Shown here in pieces: positions 13,439-23,118 of a stretch of DNA of 64,000 nucleotides. The notes below the pieces were generated by a model that was not told where the DNA came from, did not search any database, and saw nothing but the letters and a program-made list of their open reading frames with translations. Every line of letters starts with the position of its first letter. Position 1 is the stretch's first letter. The stretch covers positions 124,001 through 188,000 of the forward strand of contig CAWAZL010000010.1 of the NCBI GenBank assembly GCA_963786495.1, written 5' to 3'. This stretch comes from JALZKA01 sp963786495. Lineage in GTDB: Bacteria > Actinomycetota > Thermoleophilia > Solirubrobacterales > 70-9. The position numbers and the translations under genes are program-made.

Positions 13439-15925
13439 GTGTCCGAAGAGCCCGCAAAGTACGACCCCCAGGCCATCGAGGCGCGCTGGCAAGCCGTCTG
13501 GGACTCCGAGCGCACCTGGGAGGTCCCGAACCCCGGCGATCCCGGCTTCGACCCCTCGAAGCCCAAGTCGTACGTGCTCGAGATGCTGCCCTACCCATCG
13601 GGCGAGCCCCACGTCGGCCATCTCAAGAACTACGCGATCGGCGATGCGATCGCCCACTTCCGCCGCCGCCGGGGCTTCGACGTCATCCACCCGATGGGCT
13701 ACGACGCTTTCGGCCTCCCGGCGGAGAACAACGCGATCCGCACCGGCGAGCACCCCGCCGAGGCGACGCGCAAGTCCATCGACGCGTTCCGCAAGCAGTT
13801 CAAGCGCTGGGGCATCTCCATCGACTGGTCGCGCGAAGTCTCATCCGCCGACCCCGAGTACTACCGCTGGACGCAATGGCTCTTCCTCCGCTTCTTCGAG
13901 CAGGGGCTCACTTACCGCTCCGAAGCGCCCGTCCAGTGGTGCCCCGTGGACGCGACCGTCCTCGCCAACGAGCAGGTGATCGACGGCCACTGCGAGCGCT
14001 GCGGCTCCCTCGTCGAGCAGCGAAAGCTCGAGCAATGGTTCTACAAGATCACCGACTACGCCGACCGGCTCCTCGACGACTTCGAGATCCTCGAGTCCTG
14101 GCCCGACCACGTCGTGACCATGCAGCGGAACTGGATCGGCCGCTCGGAGGGCGCTGAGGTCATCTTCACCTGCGAGGAAGTCGGCATCGACTTCCCCGTC
14201 TTCACGACCCGTCCCGACACTCTCTTCGGCGCCACGTTCTTCGTCTTGGCGCCGGAGCACCCCGACCTCGACGCCCTCGCCGCCGGCTCCGAGAACGAGG
14301 AAGCCGTCCGCACCTACGTCGCCGAAGCCGCACGCAAGTCAACTGAGGACCGCGCTGCCGAGGACCGCGAGAAGACGGGCGTCCCGCTCGGACGCACCAT
14401 CACAAATCCGGTGAGCGGCGAGCAGATCCCCATGCTCGTCGCCGACTACGTCCTCATGGACTACGGCACCGGGGCGATCATGGCCGTCCCGGCGCACGAC
14501 GAGCGCGACTTCGCATTTGCCAAGGCCTTCGACCTGCCCATCCGCCAGGTCGTGAAGCCGGAGGGCGAGGAGACGTCACCCGAGGAGCCGTTCGTCTCCC
14601 ACTCGGACGACGAGCGGCTCGTCAATTCGGACGGCTTCGACGGCATGACCTCGCCGGAGGCAAAGAAGGCGATCATCGAGATGCTCGCGAAGGACGGCCG
14701 CGGCAAGCCCACGGTCAACTACCGCCTTCGCGATTGGCTCCTCTCGCGTCAGCGCTACTGGGGCTGTCCAATCCCCGTCGTCCATTGCGAGAAGTGCGGA
14801 ATCGTCGCCGTCCCCGACGACCAGCTGCCGGTCGAGCTCCCAGACGTCGTCGACTACGCGCCCAAGGGGAAGTCGCCACTCGCCGGCGTCGCGGAGTGGG
14901 TCAATACCACCTGCCCCTCCTGCTCGGGGCCAGCGAAGCGCGAGACCGACACCATGGACACCTTCGTCGACTCCTCGTGGTACTTCCTCCGCTACCTCGA
15001 CGCTCACAACGACGAGGCTCCGTGGGACCGCGAGATCGCCGACCACTGGATGGCGGTCGATCAGTACATCGGCGGAGTGGAGCACGCGATCCTGCATCTC
15101 ATGTACGCGCGCTTCTTCGTCAAGGCGCTCGCGGACATGGGCATGATCGGCGTCCAGGAGCCCTTCGCCAACCTCTTCACGCAGGGCATGATCACCCGCA
15201 ACGGCGCGAAGATGTCCAAGACGAAGGGCAACGTCGTCAGCCCCAGTGCCTTCGTCGACCGCTACGGAGCCGACACCCTGCGCACCTTCATCTGCTTCAC
15301 CGGCCCGCCGGCCCGAGGCGGCGACTGGACGGACGAAGGCGTCGAGGGAGTCTTCCGCTTCCTCTCGCGCCTCTGGCGCCTCGCGCAGGAAGTTGTGGGC
15401 AACCCGTCCGGATCCGGAACCGGCGATCCCGAGCCTCTGGTGAAGAAGGCGCACTGGGCCATCGACAAGGTCACTCGCGACATCTCGACGGATTTTGCGC
15501 TGCACACGGCGATCGCCGCCGTGATGGAGCTCGTGAACGACGCCTACCGCTTGAAGGACGACCTCTACGGCTCTGGGGAGGGGGACGCCGCCGTTCGCTT
15601 CGCCGCATCGACCGCCGCGTCGCTCATCTTTCCATTCGCCCCACACCTGGGCGCCGAGCTTTATGAGTCCCTCGAGGGCACGCGTGTCTGGGAGGAGCCG
15701 TGGCCCGAGGCCGACCCCGCAATGCTCACCTCGGAGACGATCTCGCTCGTCGTGCAGGTGAACGGCAAGCGCCGCGACCAGATCGAGGTCGCCGCAGACA
15801 CTCCGGAGGACGAGCTAAAGCGCCTCGCTCGCGCCTCTGAGGTGGTCGCCAAGCACCTGGACGGCAAGGAGATCGTGAAGGAAATAGTCGTTCCCGGCCG
15901 CCTGGTGAACCTCGTCGTGCGCTGA
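13439..15925 (+). CDS. leuS: Leucyl-tRNA synthetase
   Basis: Charges tRNA-Leu with leucine. The class I HIGH motif is in LPYPSGEPHVGHLKNYAIGD (residues ~45-64), and the KMSKS motif appears as KMSKTKGNVVSPS (~590). The CP1 editing domain includes TTRPDTLFGATFFVLAPEHP and MAVPAHDERDFAFAKAFDLP. A Cys-rich zinc segment is CEKCGIVAVPDDQLP...CPSCSG. The anticodon-binding and C-terminal domains are complete (ending KEIVVPGRLVNLVVR). The 828-residue length is normal. GTG start with a -10 box directly upstream. Confidence 0.97.
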   Translation: MSEEPAKYDPQAIEARWQAVWDSERTWEVPNPGDPGFDPSKPKSYVLEMLPYPSGEPHVGHLKNYAIGDAIAHFRRRRGFDVIHPMGYDAFGLPAENNAIRTGEHPAEATRKSIDAFRKQFKRWGISIDWSREVSSADPEYYRWTQWLFLRFFEQGLTYRSEAPVQWCPVDATVLANEQVIDGHCERCGSLVEQRKLEQWFYKITDYADRLLDDFEILESWPDHVVTMQRNWIGRSEGAEVIFTCEEVGIDFPVFTTRPDTLFGATFFVLAPEHPDLDALAAGSENEEAVRTYVAEAARKSTEDRAAEDREKTGVPLGRTITNPVSGEQIPMLVADYVLMDYGTGAIMAVPAHDERDFAFAKAFDLPIRQVVKPEGEETSPEEPFVSHSDDERLVNSDGFDGMTSPEAKKAIIEMLAKDGRGKPTVNYRLRDWLLSRQRYWGCPIPVVHCEKCGIVAVPDDQLPVELPDVVDYAPKGKSPLAGVAEWVNTTCPSCSGPAKRETDTMDTFVDSSWYFLRYLDAHNDEAPWDREIADHWMAVDQYIGGVEHAILHLMYARFFVKALADMGMIGVQEPFANLFTQGMITRNGAKMSKTKGNVVSPSAFVDRYGADTLRTFICFTGPPARGGDWTDEGVEGVFRFLSRLWRLAQEVVGNPSGSGTGDPEPLVKKAHWAIDKVTRDISTDFALHTAIAAVMELVNDAYRLKDDLYGSGEGDAAVRFAASTAASLIFPFAPHLGAELYESLEGTRVWEEPWPEADPAMLTSETISLVVQVNGKRRDQIEVAADTPEDELKRLARASEVVAKHLDGKEIVKEIVVPGRLVNLVVR

Positions 15926-15967
15926 CCCTTCACAGGTCTCAGGGCGTCCGTCTGCTAAAACCGCCTC

Positions 15968-16372
15968 GTGCTCGTACGCCGCTTCTCCGAGGCGCCCACC
16001 ATCGAGGTGCACCGCCTCCGCTCGCACATCCTTATGGACGCCGGCGAACTCGGCTCGCGAAACCTGTCCGTGAACTGGATCGAGGTGCCGCCCGGCGCTT
16101 CCGAGGACCTCGTCTCCCACGAGGAGGCAGAGCAGGCCTACATCGTCGTCGCCGGCTCCGGAGCGATGTCAGCGACGGGCGACACGCAAGATCTCGCGCC
16201 CGGCGATTTCGTCCTCATCCCGCCCGCGACGGAGCACTCCGTGTCGAACGACGGCACGGAAACGCTCGCGCTCGTCTCCGTCCAGTCGCCCGGCGTCTCC
16301 GCTGACGAGCTCTTCACGATCCGGCTCGCCAGTCAGGCCGCCGGATACGACGACGCGTACGAGGACGAGTAG
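15968..16372 (+). CDS. Cupin domain protein
   Basis: A small single-domain cupin, 134 residues. The barrel is seen in VSHEEAEQAYIVVAGSGAMS (cupin motif 1, with H and E) and LAPGDFVLIPPATEHSVSND (motif 2, with H). A metal-dependent enzyme or a binding protein is possible; nothing distinguishes them. GTG 15968 follows a TAAAAC box by six bases, so it has its own leaderless promoter rather than reading on from leuS. Confidence 0.8.
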   Translation: MLVRRFSEAPTIEVHRLRSHILMDAGELGSRNLSVNWIEVPPGASEDLVSHEEAEQAYIVVAGSGAMSATGDTQDLAPGDFVLIPPATEHSVSNDGTETLALVSVQSPGVSADELFTIRLASQAAGYDDAYEDE

Positions 16373-16410
16373 GCATCTCGCCGTCCGCCGGGCCGACCCG
16401 CCGCAAGCGC

Positions 16411-16662
16411 GTGATCATCCACGGGCGCGTCCAGGGTGTCTTCTTTCGCGACACGATGCGACGGCGTGCCGAAGCGCGCGGCGTCACCGGATGGGTCTCG
16501 AACCGCGGGGACGGAACCGTCGAAGCGGCGCTAGAGGGGCGCCGAGGTGACATCGAAGCCCTCCTCGGCTTCTGCAAGCAGGGCCCATCGGGGGCGGACG
16601 TCGAGCGGGTTGACGTGCGCGACGAAGAGCCCGAAGGCCTCACCAGCTTCAAGATCGAGTAG
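16411..16662 (+). CDS. acyP: Acylphosphatase
   Basis: Hydrolyses acyl phosphates such as 1,3-bisphosphoglycerate and carbamoyl phosphate. The signature IIHGRVQGVFFRDTMRRRA holds the catalytic Arg, and VTGWVSNRGDGTVEAALEG the catalytic Asn and the second motif. The 83-residue length is slightly short because the GTG at 16411 is the first usable start. The codons before it (TRRKR) continue the frame, but no start precedes them. Confidence 0.92.
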   Translation: MIIHGRVQGVFFRDTMRRRAEARGVTGWVSNRGDGTVEAALEGRRGDIEALLGFCKQGPSGADVERVDVRDEEPEGLTSFKIE

Positions 16663-16732
16663 GGGGACAGGCCCGACGCCTGGTGCCAGGCACCGAGCGT
16701 GGTGCCAGGCACCGAGCGTGGGGCCTGTCCCC
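16663..16732. repeat. Nested palindromic intergenic repeat element
   Basis: An outer inverted repeat, GGGGACAGGCCC at 16663-16674 and GGGCCTGTCCCC at 16721-16732, encloses two identical 13-base palindromes GGTGCCAGGCACC (16682-16694 and 16701-16713). Each palindrome is followed by the spacer GAGCGT. The element begins one base after the acylphosphatase stop and fills most of the gap to comEA. It resembles REP-type elements and could act as a terminator or transposase-recognised unit. Confidence 0.8.
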
Positions 16733-16778
16733 TTGGGGGGAGTCGGTGCGGTCTCGTTGCTGAATTGGCTCGAATCGG

Positions 16779-17420
16779 GTGACACTCGTCTGCCGCGGGC
16801 GAGGAGCCTTTGGGCATGCCCGAGCTGTCAGAGCGCAGCTTGCCGTCTATGCGGCCCTTGCCGTCGTTGCGCTCATGCTCGGGTCGCGCTGGATCCGCAG
16901 CGGGGGAGAGGATGCCTCCGCCTCCCCGGGGGGCTCGATCGCGTTCGAGGCGGAGGCCGCACCGGCAAGCGACGGCGCTGAGGGGAGCTTTGAGGCGACC
17001 GGGGGAGACCTCGTTGTACATGTCGCCGGCGCCGTCGGAGATCCCGGCGTCTACCGAATGCCGCCTGGCTCGCGCGTCACGGACGCGATCGATCGCGCCG
17101 GCGGCACAACCGGCGATGCGGCTCCTGACGCAATCAACCTCGCGGCGCCCCTTGCGGACGGCCAGCAGATCCAGGTGCCGGCGAAGGTCGCAGGCGGCGC
17201 CTCGGCGCCGGGCGCGACGACGCCTGACGGGCCGATCAGCCTCGGTACCGCGACGGTCGAGGAGCTCGACACGATCGAGGGCATAGGGCCCGTCACCGCC
17301 GCGGCGATACTCGAGTTCCGCGACCAGAACGGTGGAGTCTCCTCGGTCGACGACCTCGACCAGGTGAGCGGCATCGGGCCGACAACGATGGAGGCGCTGA
17401 GGGCGCGGCTTCAGCCGTAG
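16779..17420 (+). CDS. comEA: ComEA-type DNA-uptake protein
   Basis: Membrane-anchored DNA receptor for transformation. An N-terminal transmembrane segment (QLAVYAALAVVALMLGSRWI) is followed by a Ser/Ala/Glu linker. A SLBB-like domain follows (VVHVAGAVGDPGVYRMPPGS, then INLAAPLADGQQIQVP), and then a helix-hairpin-helix pair (LDTIEGIGPVTAAAILEFRD and LDQVSGIGPTTMEALRARL). GTG 16779 is the first start in frame. A better-looking start, ATG 16816 with GAGGAG upstream, is in another frame and would join this one if a base is missing near 16829. comEC follows after two bases. Confidence 0.92.
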   Translation: MTLVCRGRGAFGHARAVRAQLAVYAALAVVALMLGSRWIRSGGEDASASPGGSIAFEAEAAPASDGAEGSFEATGGDLVVHVAGAVGDPGVYRMPPGSRVTDAIDRAGGTTGDAAPDAINLAAPLADGQQIQVPAKVAGGASAPGATTPDGPISLGTATVEELDTIEGIGPVTAAAILEFRDQNGGVSSVDDLDQVSGIGPTTMEALRARLQP

Positions 17421-17422
17421 GG

Positions 17423-19753
17423 ATGGCGCGCTGGGCGTCGACGCCGTACGCGTGGCGCTCTGCGGCGCTGGGCGGGCTCGTGGCGGGGCTGGCGCTTGTG
17501 GCGCCGTTGGGGGGTGAGGTCGCTCAGAACGGCTCGACCGAGGGGCTTAGGAGCGCCTCGGGGCTCGTGGCCGTTGCGGCTCTCGCGATCGTGTTGGCGC
17601 TTGCCCGGCCTCGGAGGGGGCGGGAGGGCTCGTTGCCGTGGCTTTTCCTCGTGGTAATGGTCGGAGGGCTCGCGGGGGTAGCGGTCGGAAGCGCGCGGCT
17701 GGCCGCGATCGATGCGGGAGGGCTCGTGGCGGAGCGGGGCGCGCGAGTGGAGTTGCGCGGGACCGTCGCGTCAGCTCCGCGAACCTCCGGCGAGCTCACA
17801 CGCTTCGCGCTCGACGCGCCCGACGGGCGGATCGCGGTCGAAACGCGGGCCCCCGGTGCTCCCGGCGCGGTTGACGAGGGGTCCGAGGTCTCCGTGAGCG
17901 GCACGGTGCGCGAACCGGCGCCTTGGGAGCGGGCTCGGGTCGAGCGCTCGGGCGCGTCGCTCGTTGTGGCCGCCGATCACGTCTCGCCGACCGGTGCCTC
18001 CCGCGGCGGCCTTCGCGGTGCGCTCGACGACGTCCGCCGCCGCGCCGAAGCGGCGCTCGAGCGCGGCACTCAACCCCCGGCGTCGGCGCTCCTGCGTGGC
18101 TTCGTGCTCGGGCAGGACGACCGCATCCCGGAGGACGTGCGCGATGACTTCCGCCGCTCGGGTCTCGCTCACGTTCTTGCGGTGTCGGGCCAAAACGTGA
18201 TGCTTCTGGCGATCCTCGCGACGCCGCTCCTGGCGCTCGCGGGCGTGCCGCTGCGCTCCCGCCTGGTTGCGATCGCGCTGATCATCGCCATCTACGTCCC
18301 GGTGGCTGGAGCAGGCGCGTCGATCCAGCGGGCGGGGGTGATGGGCGTCGCCGGAGTGGTCGCGGCTCTCGCGAGCCGGCCAACGGCCAGGTGGTACGCG
18401 CTGGGCCTGGCGGCGGCCGTCACCCTCGCGATCGATCCGCGCGCCACCGCCGACATCGGCTGGCAGCTCTCGTTCTGCGCCGTCGCGGGGCTTCTGGTCC
18501 TTGCTCCGCCTCTCATCCGCATCCTCGGACGGGACTCTTCCGGCGCCCGCCGCGCCCTTGCTGAAGGCGCCGCGATGACGCTGGCGGCGACCCTCTCTAC
18601 GGCGCCGATCGCCGCTCACCACTTCGGCACCGTCTCGCTCACCGCGATCCCGGCCAACCTCGTCGCCCTGCCGGCGATCGCGCCCGCGATGTGGCTGGGG
18701 ATGCTCTCCGGCGCGCTGGGCCAGGTCCCGAACGCGCCGGTGGAGCCGCTCACCTGGCTCGGTGGCCTCTGCGCCGCTTTCATCGGCTGGGTCGCCCGAA
18801 CCTTGGGGCCCGAGTGGGCACAGCTCGACCTCCCCGAGCCGGGCCCAGTCGTGACGCTCGTCTGGACCGCCGTGCTTGTGGGCGGCGCCCGGCTCGCATG
18901 TCTGACCTTCGAGCGGCGCCAGGCGATGCACGCGGCGCCGCGCCCGCCTCGGCGATCCGTGATCGCAGCGGCGTGCGTTCTCGCAACGGGCGTCGCGGCC
19001 GCGGCGCTTCTCGCCTCCGGCGGGGACACACCCGGCCGGCCGCCGGCGCTCGCCATCCGCGTCCTTGACGTTGGCCAGGGCGACGCCATTCTCGTCCAGC
19101 CCCGCGACCACCTGGAGCTGCTCATCGACACCGGGCCGCCCGACGCCGAGGCGGGAGAGCAGCTGGCCGACCTGGGCGTCGAAGAGCTCTACGCGGTCGC
19201 AATCACTCACGACGAGCTCGACCACTCGGGCGGCCTTTCCGGCGTCCTCGAGGAGGTCGAGGTGGATCGCATCCTCGCGGCATACGGGCCGCCTGCTGAC
19301 TGCCAGTACCTCGCATGCCCACCGACCTCACGTCTCTCGGCGGGCTCGCGGTTCCGGCTGGGACGGACGCGTGTCGAGGTGTTGTGGCCTCCGGCTACCG
19401 CCCCTGCTGCCGCGAATCCGAACGAGACGGCGCTCGTCCTCCACATCCGTCACGGGGAGTTCGATGCGCTCCTTACGGCAGACGCAGAGGCCGAGGCTGC
19501 GAGTTACGGCGCCGGGCCGGTCGAGTTCTTGAAGGTCGCCCACCACGGCAGTGCGGACGCCGGGCTCGAAAGCCTTCTCGACCGCACATCGCCCGAGCTC
19601 GGCGCCATTTCGGTCGGCGGGGACAACACCTACGGCCATCCCGCGGCGGAAACCACGGCAGCGCTGAGGGAGCACGGCACATCGGTCCTCCGCACGGACG
19701 AGGCGGGGGAGATCGTGATCGAGGTCCGCGGGGACGGCTGGAGCGTTAGATAG
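17423..19753 (+). CDS. comEC: ComEC/Rec2 competence protein
   Basis: Forms the inner-membrane channel for single-stranded DNA uptake. At 776 residues it has a complete layout: N-terminal membrane helices and a DUF4131-like OB region (VELRGTVASAPRTSGELTRF), then the competence domain with LLRGFVLGQDDRIPEDVRDDF, LAHVLAVSGQNVMLLAIL and many helices. The C-terminal metallo-beta-lactamase domain has RVLDVGQGDAILVQ, LLIDTGPPDAE, ITHDELDHSGGL and LKVAHHGSADAG. It follows comEA by two bases. Together they indicate a transformation apparatus. Confidence 0.95.
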   Translation: MARWASTPYAWRSAALGGLVAGLALVAPLGGEVAQNGSTEGLRSASGLVAVAALAIVLALARPRRGREGSLPWLFLVVMVGGLAGVAVGSARLAAIDAGGLVAERGARVELRGTVASAPRTSGELTRFALDAPDGRIAVETRAPGAPGAVDEGSEVSVSGTVREPAPWERARVERSGASLVVAADHVSPTGASRGGLRGALDDVRRRAEAALERGTQPPASALLRGFVLGQDDRIPEDVRDDFRRSGLAHVLAVSGQNVMLLAILATPLLALAGVPLRSRLVAIALIIAIYVPVAGAGASIQRAGVMGVAGVVAALASRPTARWYALGLAAAVTLAIDPRATADIGWQLSFCAVAGLLVLAPPLIRILGRDSSGARRALAEGAAMTLAATLSTAPIAAHHFGTVSLTAIPANLVALPAIAPAMWLGMLSGALGQVPNAPVEPLTWLGGLCAAFIGWVARTLGPEWAQLDLPEPGPVVTLVWTAVLVGGARLACLTFERRQAMHAAPRPPRRSVIAAACVLATGVAAAALLASGGDTPGRPPALAIRVLDVGQGDAILVQPRDHLELLIDTGPPDAEAGEQLADLGVEELYAVAITHDELDHSGGLSGVLEEVEVDRILAAYGPPADCQYLACPPTSRLSAGSRFRLGRTRVEVLWPPATAPAAANPNETALVLHIRHGEFDALLTADAEAEAASYGAGPVEFLKVAHHGSADAGLESLLDRTSPELGAISVGGDNTYGHPAAETTAALREHGTSVLRTDEAGEIVIEVRGDGWSVR

Positions 19754-19789
19754 GGTCGGCACGCCCGTAACCGACAGAGGGGAACGTCC

Positions 19790-20143
19790 GTGGAACCACA
19801 GGAAGAAAAGGCTGGCGCAGGACTTCGCATCCTGGCCATCATCATCGGCCTCGCGCTGCTCTTCGGAGCTGCGGTGATGGCCATCGTTGTGATCAACCCG
19901 GATGACATCCCGCTCTGCTCCGAACCCGCGAAGGCCCTTGCCGCCGGAGAGTGCTTCGACATCTCCAGCACCCAGGACACCATCTCGAAGATCCTTGCCG
20001 TCCCGGCAGGGATCCTGGCTGCAATCGCCGGCTTGCTCGGCTTCTACGTGGCGTTCACCGGCAGAAAGGGCGGCCTGATGATGAGGCTCGGCGGTGCTGC
20101 AGTCGCCCTCGGCGTCCTGACGTACGTCATCAACACCGTCTAG
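19790..20143 (+). CDS. Small membrane protein of unknown function
   Basis: A 117-residue protein with three predicted transmembrane helices: ~12-32 (LRILAIIIGLALLFGAAVMA), ~68-86 (ILAVPAGILAAIAGLLGFYV) and ~99-115 (LGGAAVALGVLTYVIN). Two Cys (PLCSEP, GECFD) in the loop between helices 1 and 2 could form a disulfide outside. No family is recognised. GTG start; the gene sits between comEC and holA, three bases before the holA ATG. Confidence 0.6.
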   Translation: MEPQEEKAGAGLRILAIIIGLALLFGAAVMAIVVINPDDIPLCSEPAKALAAGECFDISSTQDTISKILAVPAGILAAIAGLLGFYVAFTGRKGGLMMRLGGAAVALGVLTYVINTV

Positions 20144-20145
20144 GC

Positions 20146-21143
20146 ATGGCGGGCGGGGAAAATCCGCTCGCCCCCGTCTACCTGTTCGCGGGCGATGACA
20201 TCGGCAAGATCGACGCCATGCTCGCCCGGCTCCGTGCGCGTGCGGAGAGCGAGGGGGGCCCGGGTGCGCTCGAGTCGTTCGGCGCCGACGGCGCGCCCGA
20301 CCCGAGACGCCCTTCTGGGCGCGATCCCGGCGATGTCGCTCACGGCGACGCGGCGCTTCCTCCTGGCCGATGGTGTCGAGCGCTGGAGCGCAACCCAGGC
20401 CAAGCCGGTCGCCGCGGCGCTCGGATCGCTGCCGCCCGACCTGACGATCGTCCTCGTCGCCCGTGAGGGGTCGCCGAAGCCGAAGGCGCCTAAGGCGCTC
20501 GTCGACGCCGTCGGCAAGGCCGGCGGCGAGGTGCGCCGTTGCGACGCACCCAAAGCTCGTGACCTACCGTCGCGCATCCGCCAGGACGCCCAGAAGCGCG
20601 GATTCGCTCTGTCGCCCGACGCAGCTGCGCTCCTGGTCGAGCGCATGGGCACATCCACCCTGCGGCTCGCAGACGGAGCTCGACCGGCTCGCGCTGTGGG
20701 CGGGCGACGGGGGAGAGGTGACCGTCGAAGACCTCGAGTCGATGATCGCCGACACGTCAGAGGAGGTCATGTGGAACCTCTCGGACGCCGTCGTCGATCG
20801 CGACCGCGCCTCTGCCGCAGCGGCCGCGGCGCGCCTGTCAGGGCAGGGCGAATCCGTGACGCCGCTCGTCTACCAGATGGCAAAACGCCTCCGGGAGGCG
20901 CGGCTGGCGCTGGCGGGCCTTGAGGCCGGGCAAAGCCCGCGCGAGCTCGAGGCATCGCTTCCGATGCACCCATACGCGGCGAAGCTTCTGCTCCGTCGCG
21001 TGAAAGGCGCTACCTCGACCTCACTTCGCGCATCAACTTGCGCCGTCGCCGACCTCGAGTGGTGGACCCGCGGAGGCTCCGACTACCCCGAGGAGGTCGC
21101 GCTGGCACTCGCCGTGGCGAGGGCCACGCGCGGAGGCGGTTGA
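20146..21143 (+). CDS. holA: DNA polymerase III delta subunit, frameshifted twice
   Basis: HolA opens the beta clamp in the clamp loader. The N-terminus (NPLAPVYLFAGDDIGKIDAM) is in one frame. From about 20300 the frame changes (ALLGAIPAMSLTATRRFLLA, then LPPDLTIVLVAREGSPKPKA). From about 20675 it changes again (ELDRLALWAGDGGEVTVEDL, QMAKRLREARLALAGLEAGQ), ending VADLEWWTRGGSDYPEEVAL. All parts are in order and at the expected spacing, so the gene is probably intact in the organism and broken here by two single-base errors. It is followed by the convergent rpsT, the usual holA-rpsT neighbourhood. Confidence 0.85.
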
Positions 21144-21157
21144 GCGGGGAGAGGGCG

Positions 21158-21424
21158 CTAGGAGGAGGAGCCGGCGCGCACGCGCGCGGCGCGGGCCTTC
21201 TTGCGGGCGCCCGTGTTCTTGTGAAGGGCGCCCTTCTGGACGGCCTTGTCGATCTTCGAGACGAGCGTGAGGTGCTCGGCGTCGGCCGTAGCCGAATCGC
21301 CCTCGGCAACAGCCGCCTCGAGGCGCTTGAAGTGCGTCTTGACCGCGCCGGAGAAGTAGCGGTTCTCGGTCCGCTCGCTAATGGTGCGGGCGTTGCGCTT
21401 GCGTTGTGAAGCGATATTGGCCAT
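21158..21424 (-). CDS. rpsT: 30S ribosomal protein S20
   Basis: Primary 16S rRNA-binding protein of the small subunit. The 88-residue product starts MANIASQRKRNARTISERTE, contains KTHFKRLEAAVAEGD, and ends with KIDKAVQKGALHKNTGARKK, the S20 signature region. It is transcribed towards holA and away from murJ. Confidence 0.97.
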   Translation of the reverse strand: MANIASQRKRNARTISERTENRYFSGAVKTHFKRLEAAVAEGDSATADAEHLTLVSKIDKAVQKGALHKNTGARKKARAARVRAGSSS

Positions 21425-21459
21425 GAAGCGACGGCGGATGATAGCTACGTGAGAGCCGA

Positions 21460-23118
21460 GTGACCGAGCACGGAAATCACGATGAGGCCGCGCCTGGCGA
21501 GGGCACGGCCGATGCCGAACAGGCTCCAGAACCGCGGCGCTCGGGCCGCTTGGCGCGCTCGACGGCGATGTTCTCGGCGGCCACCGCGCTCTCTCGCGTC
21601 GCGGGGCTCGTGCGCGAGGTCGTGGCCGCGTCCTACTTCGGCGTCACGGCGCAGATGTCGGCCTTCACGATCGCCTTCCAGGTCCCGAACCTTGTGAGGA
21701 GCCTTTTTGCCGACGCGGCAATCCAGGCGGCGTTCGTGCCTGTCTTTACCGAGCAACTCGAGCAGGGAAACAAGCGCGAAGCCTTCCGTCTCGCCTCGTC
21801 GCTCATCTTCATCGTCACGGCCGTCCTGGGCGCCCTCACCGCGCTCTTCATCCTCCTTGCGCCCGTCGTCATGCCTCTCTTCGTGCCGGAGCAGTACGCG
21901 GACGTTGCGGACCTGACCGTTTCGCTCTCCAAGATCCTCTTCCCGATCATCGTGCTCCTGGGCACGAGCGGGATGGTCGTCGGCATCCTCAACTCCTACG
22001 ACCGGTTCGGCGCGTATGCGATCGCGCCGTTCTTCTGGAACGTCGTGATCATCGCCGTCCTGGTCGGCCTGGCGCCCGCGTTCCCGGAGGAGGACGAGAT
22101 CTACGCGTACGCGATCGGCGTCCTGGCGGGCACCATCGTCCAGCTCGCGATCATCACCTGGGACCTCAAGAACACGCCGTACGGCCTTCGGCGCGCCGTC
22201 CACGCCCTCCGCAGCTTCAGCCGCGCCGACTGGCACGACTCGAACGTTCGTCGCATCCTCATCCTGATGCTGCCGGTGACGATCTCGCTCGGCCTCATCA
22301 ACATCAACCTGCTGATCAACTCGTCGATCGGCTTCCTCGTCTCCGAGCAGGCGCCTGCCGCGATCGACAAGGCGTTCCGGATCTACATGCTGCCCCAGGG
22401 CGTCTTCTCGGTCGCGATCACCACAGTGCTCTTCCCGACGCTCGCGCGTTACGCCGCGCGCGCGGACTTCGACCGCCTTCGCTCAACGATGGCTAACGGG
22501 ACGCGCCAGATCCTCGTCTTCCTCGTGCCGGCCGCCGCATCGATCCTGGTCCTCGCCGAGCCGATGACACGCCTCGTCTATGAGCGCGGGGTCTTCGACG
22601 CGCAGTCGACGGACCTCGTTTCCGAAGCCCTTTTCTGGTTCGCCTTGTCGCTTCCCTTCAGCGGTGTCTTCCTGCTCCAGACCCGGACCTTCTTCAGCCT
22701 TCAGCGCCCGTGGGTGCCAACCCTCGTGGGTACCGCCAATCTCGTGATCACCGCCGCCGTCGCGTTCTTGCTCTACGAGCCGTACGGCATCGGAGGAATC
22801 GTCGCCGCAACCAGTCTCGCGACGATCCTGAGCGTCGTGATCGGGGGCGGAATCCTCCACCGTGCGCTCGGCCGCCTCGAACTGGTGCAGCTCATCTGGT
22901 CAGGCTCGCGCATCCTCGTCTCGGCAGGCTCTCCTGGCGGCGGTCTCCTACTTCACGTGGGACGCGCTCGACTGAGGCGCTCGGGCGAGGCCTCGGCGGC
23001 CAGATCGTCTCGCTGGGCGTCGCGCTGGCGGCCGGCGCCATCGTCTACGGCGTTGCGCTCACCCTCCTGCGCGTGCCCGAGATGAGCCAGGTCACGAGAC
23101 CTCATCCGCCGCCGCTGA
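21460..23118 (+). CDS. murJ: Lipid II flippase MurJ, 3' end frameshifted
   Basis: A multi-pass membrane protein that flips lipid II for cell-wall synthesis. Signatures are SRVAGLVREVVAASYFGVTA, FTIAFQVPNLVRSLFADAAI, QAAFVPVFTEQLEQG and MLPQGVFSVAITTVLFPTLA. The frame is continuous to about 22915. The conserved end then needs three single-base corrections, near 22935 (LLAAVSYFTWDAL), 22972 (ALGRGLGGQIVSLGVALAAG) and 23100 (LIRRR), and stops with TGA at 23116-23118. The uncorrected frame runs on to 23085 in unrelated residues. An acidic N-terminal extension of ~35 residues precedes the first helix. Confidence 0.92.
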
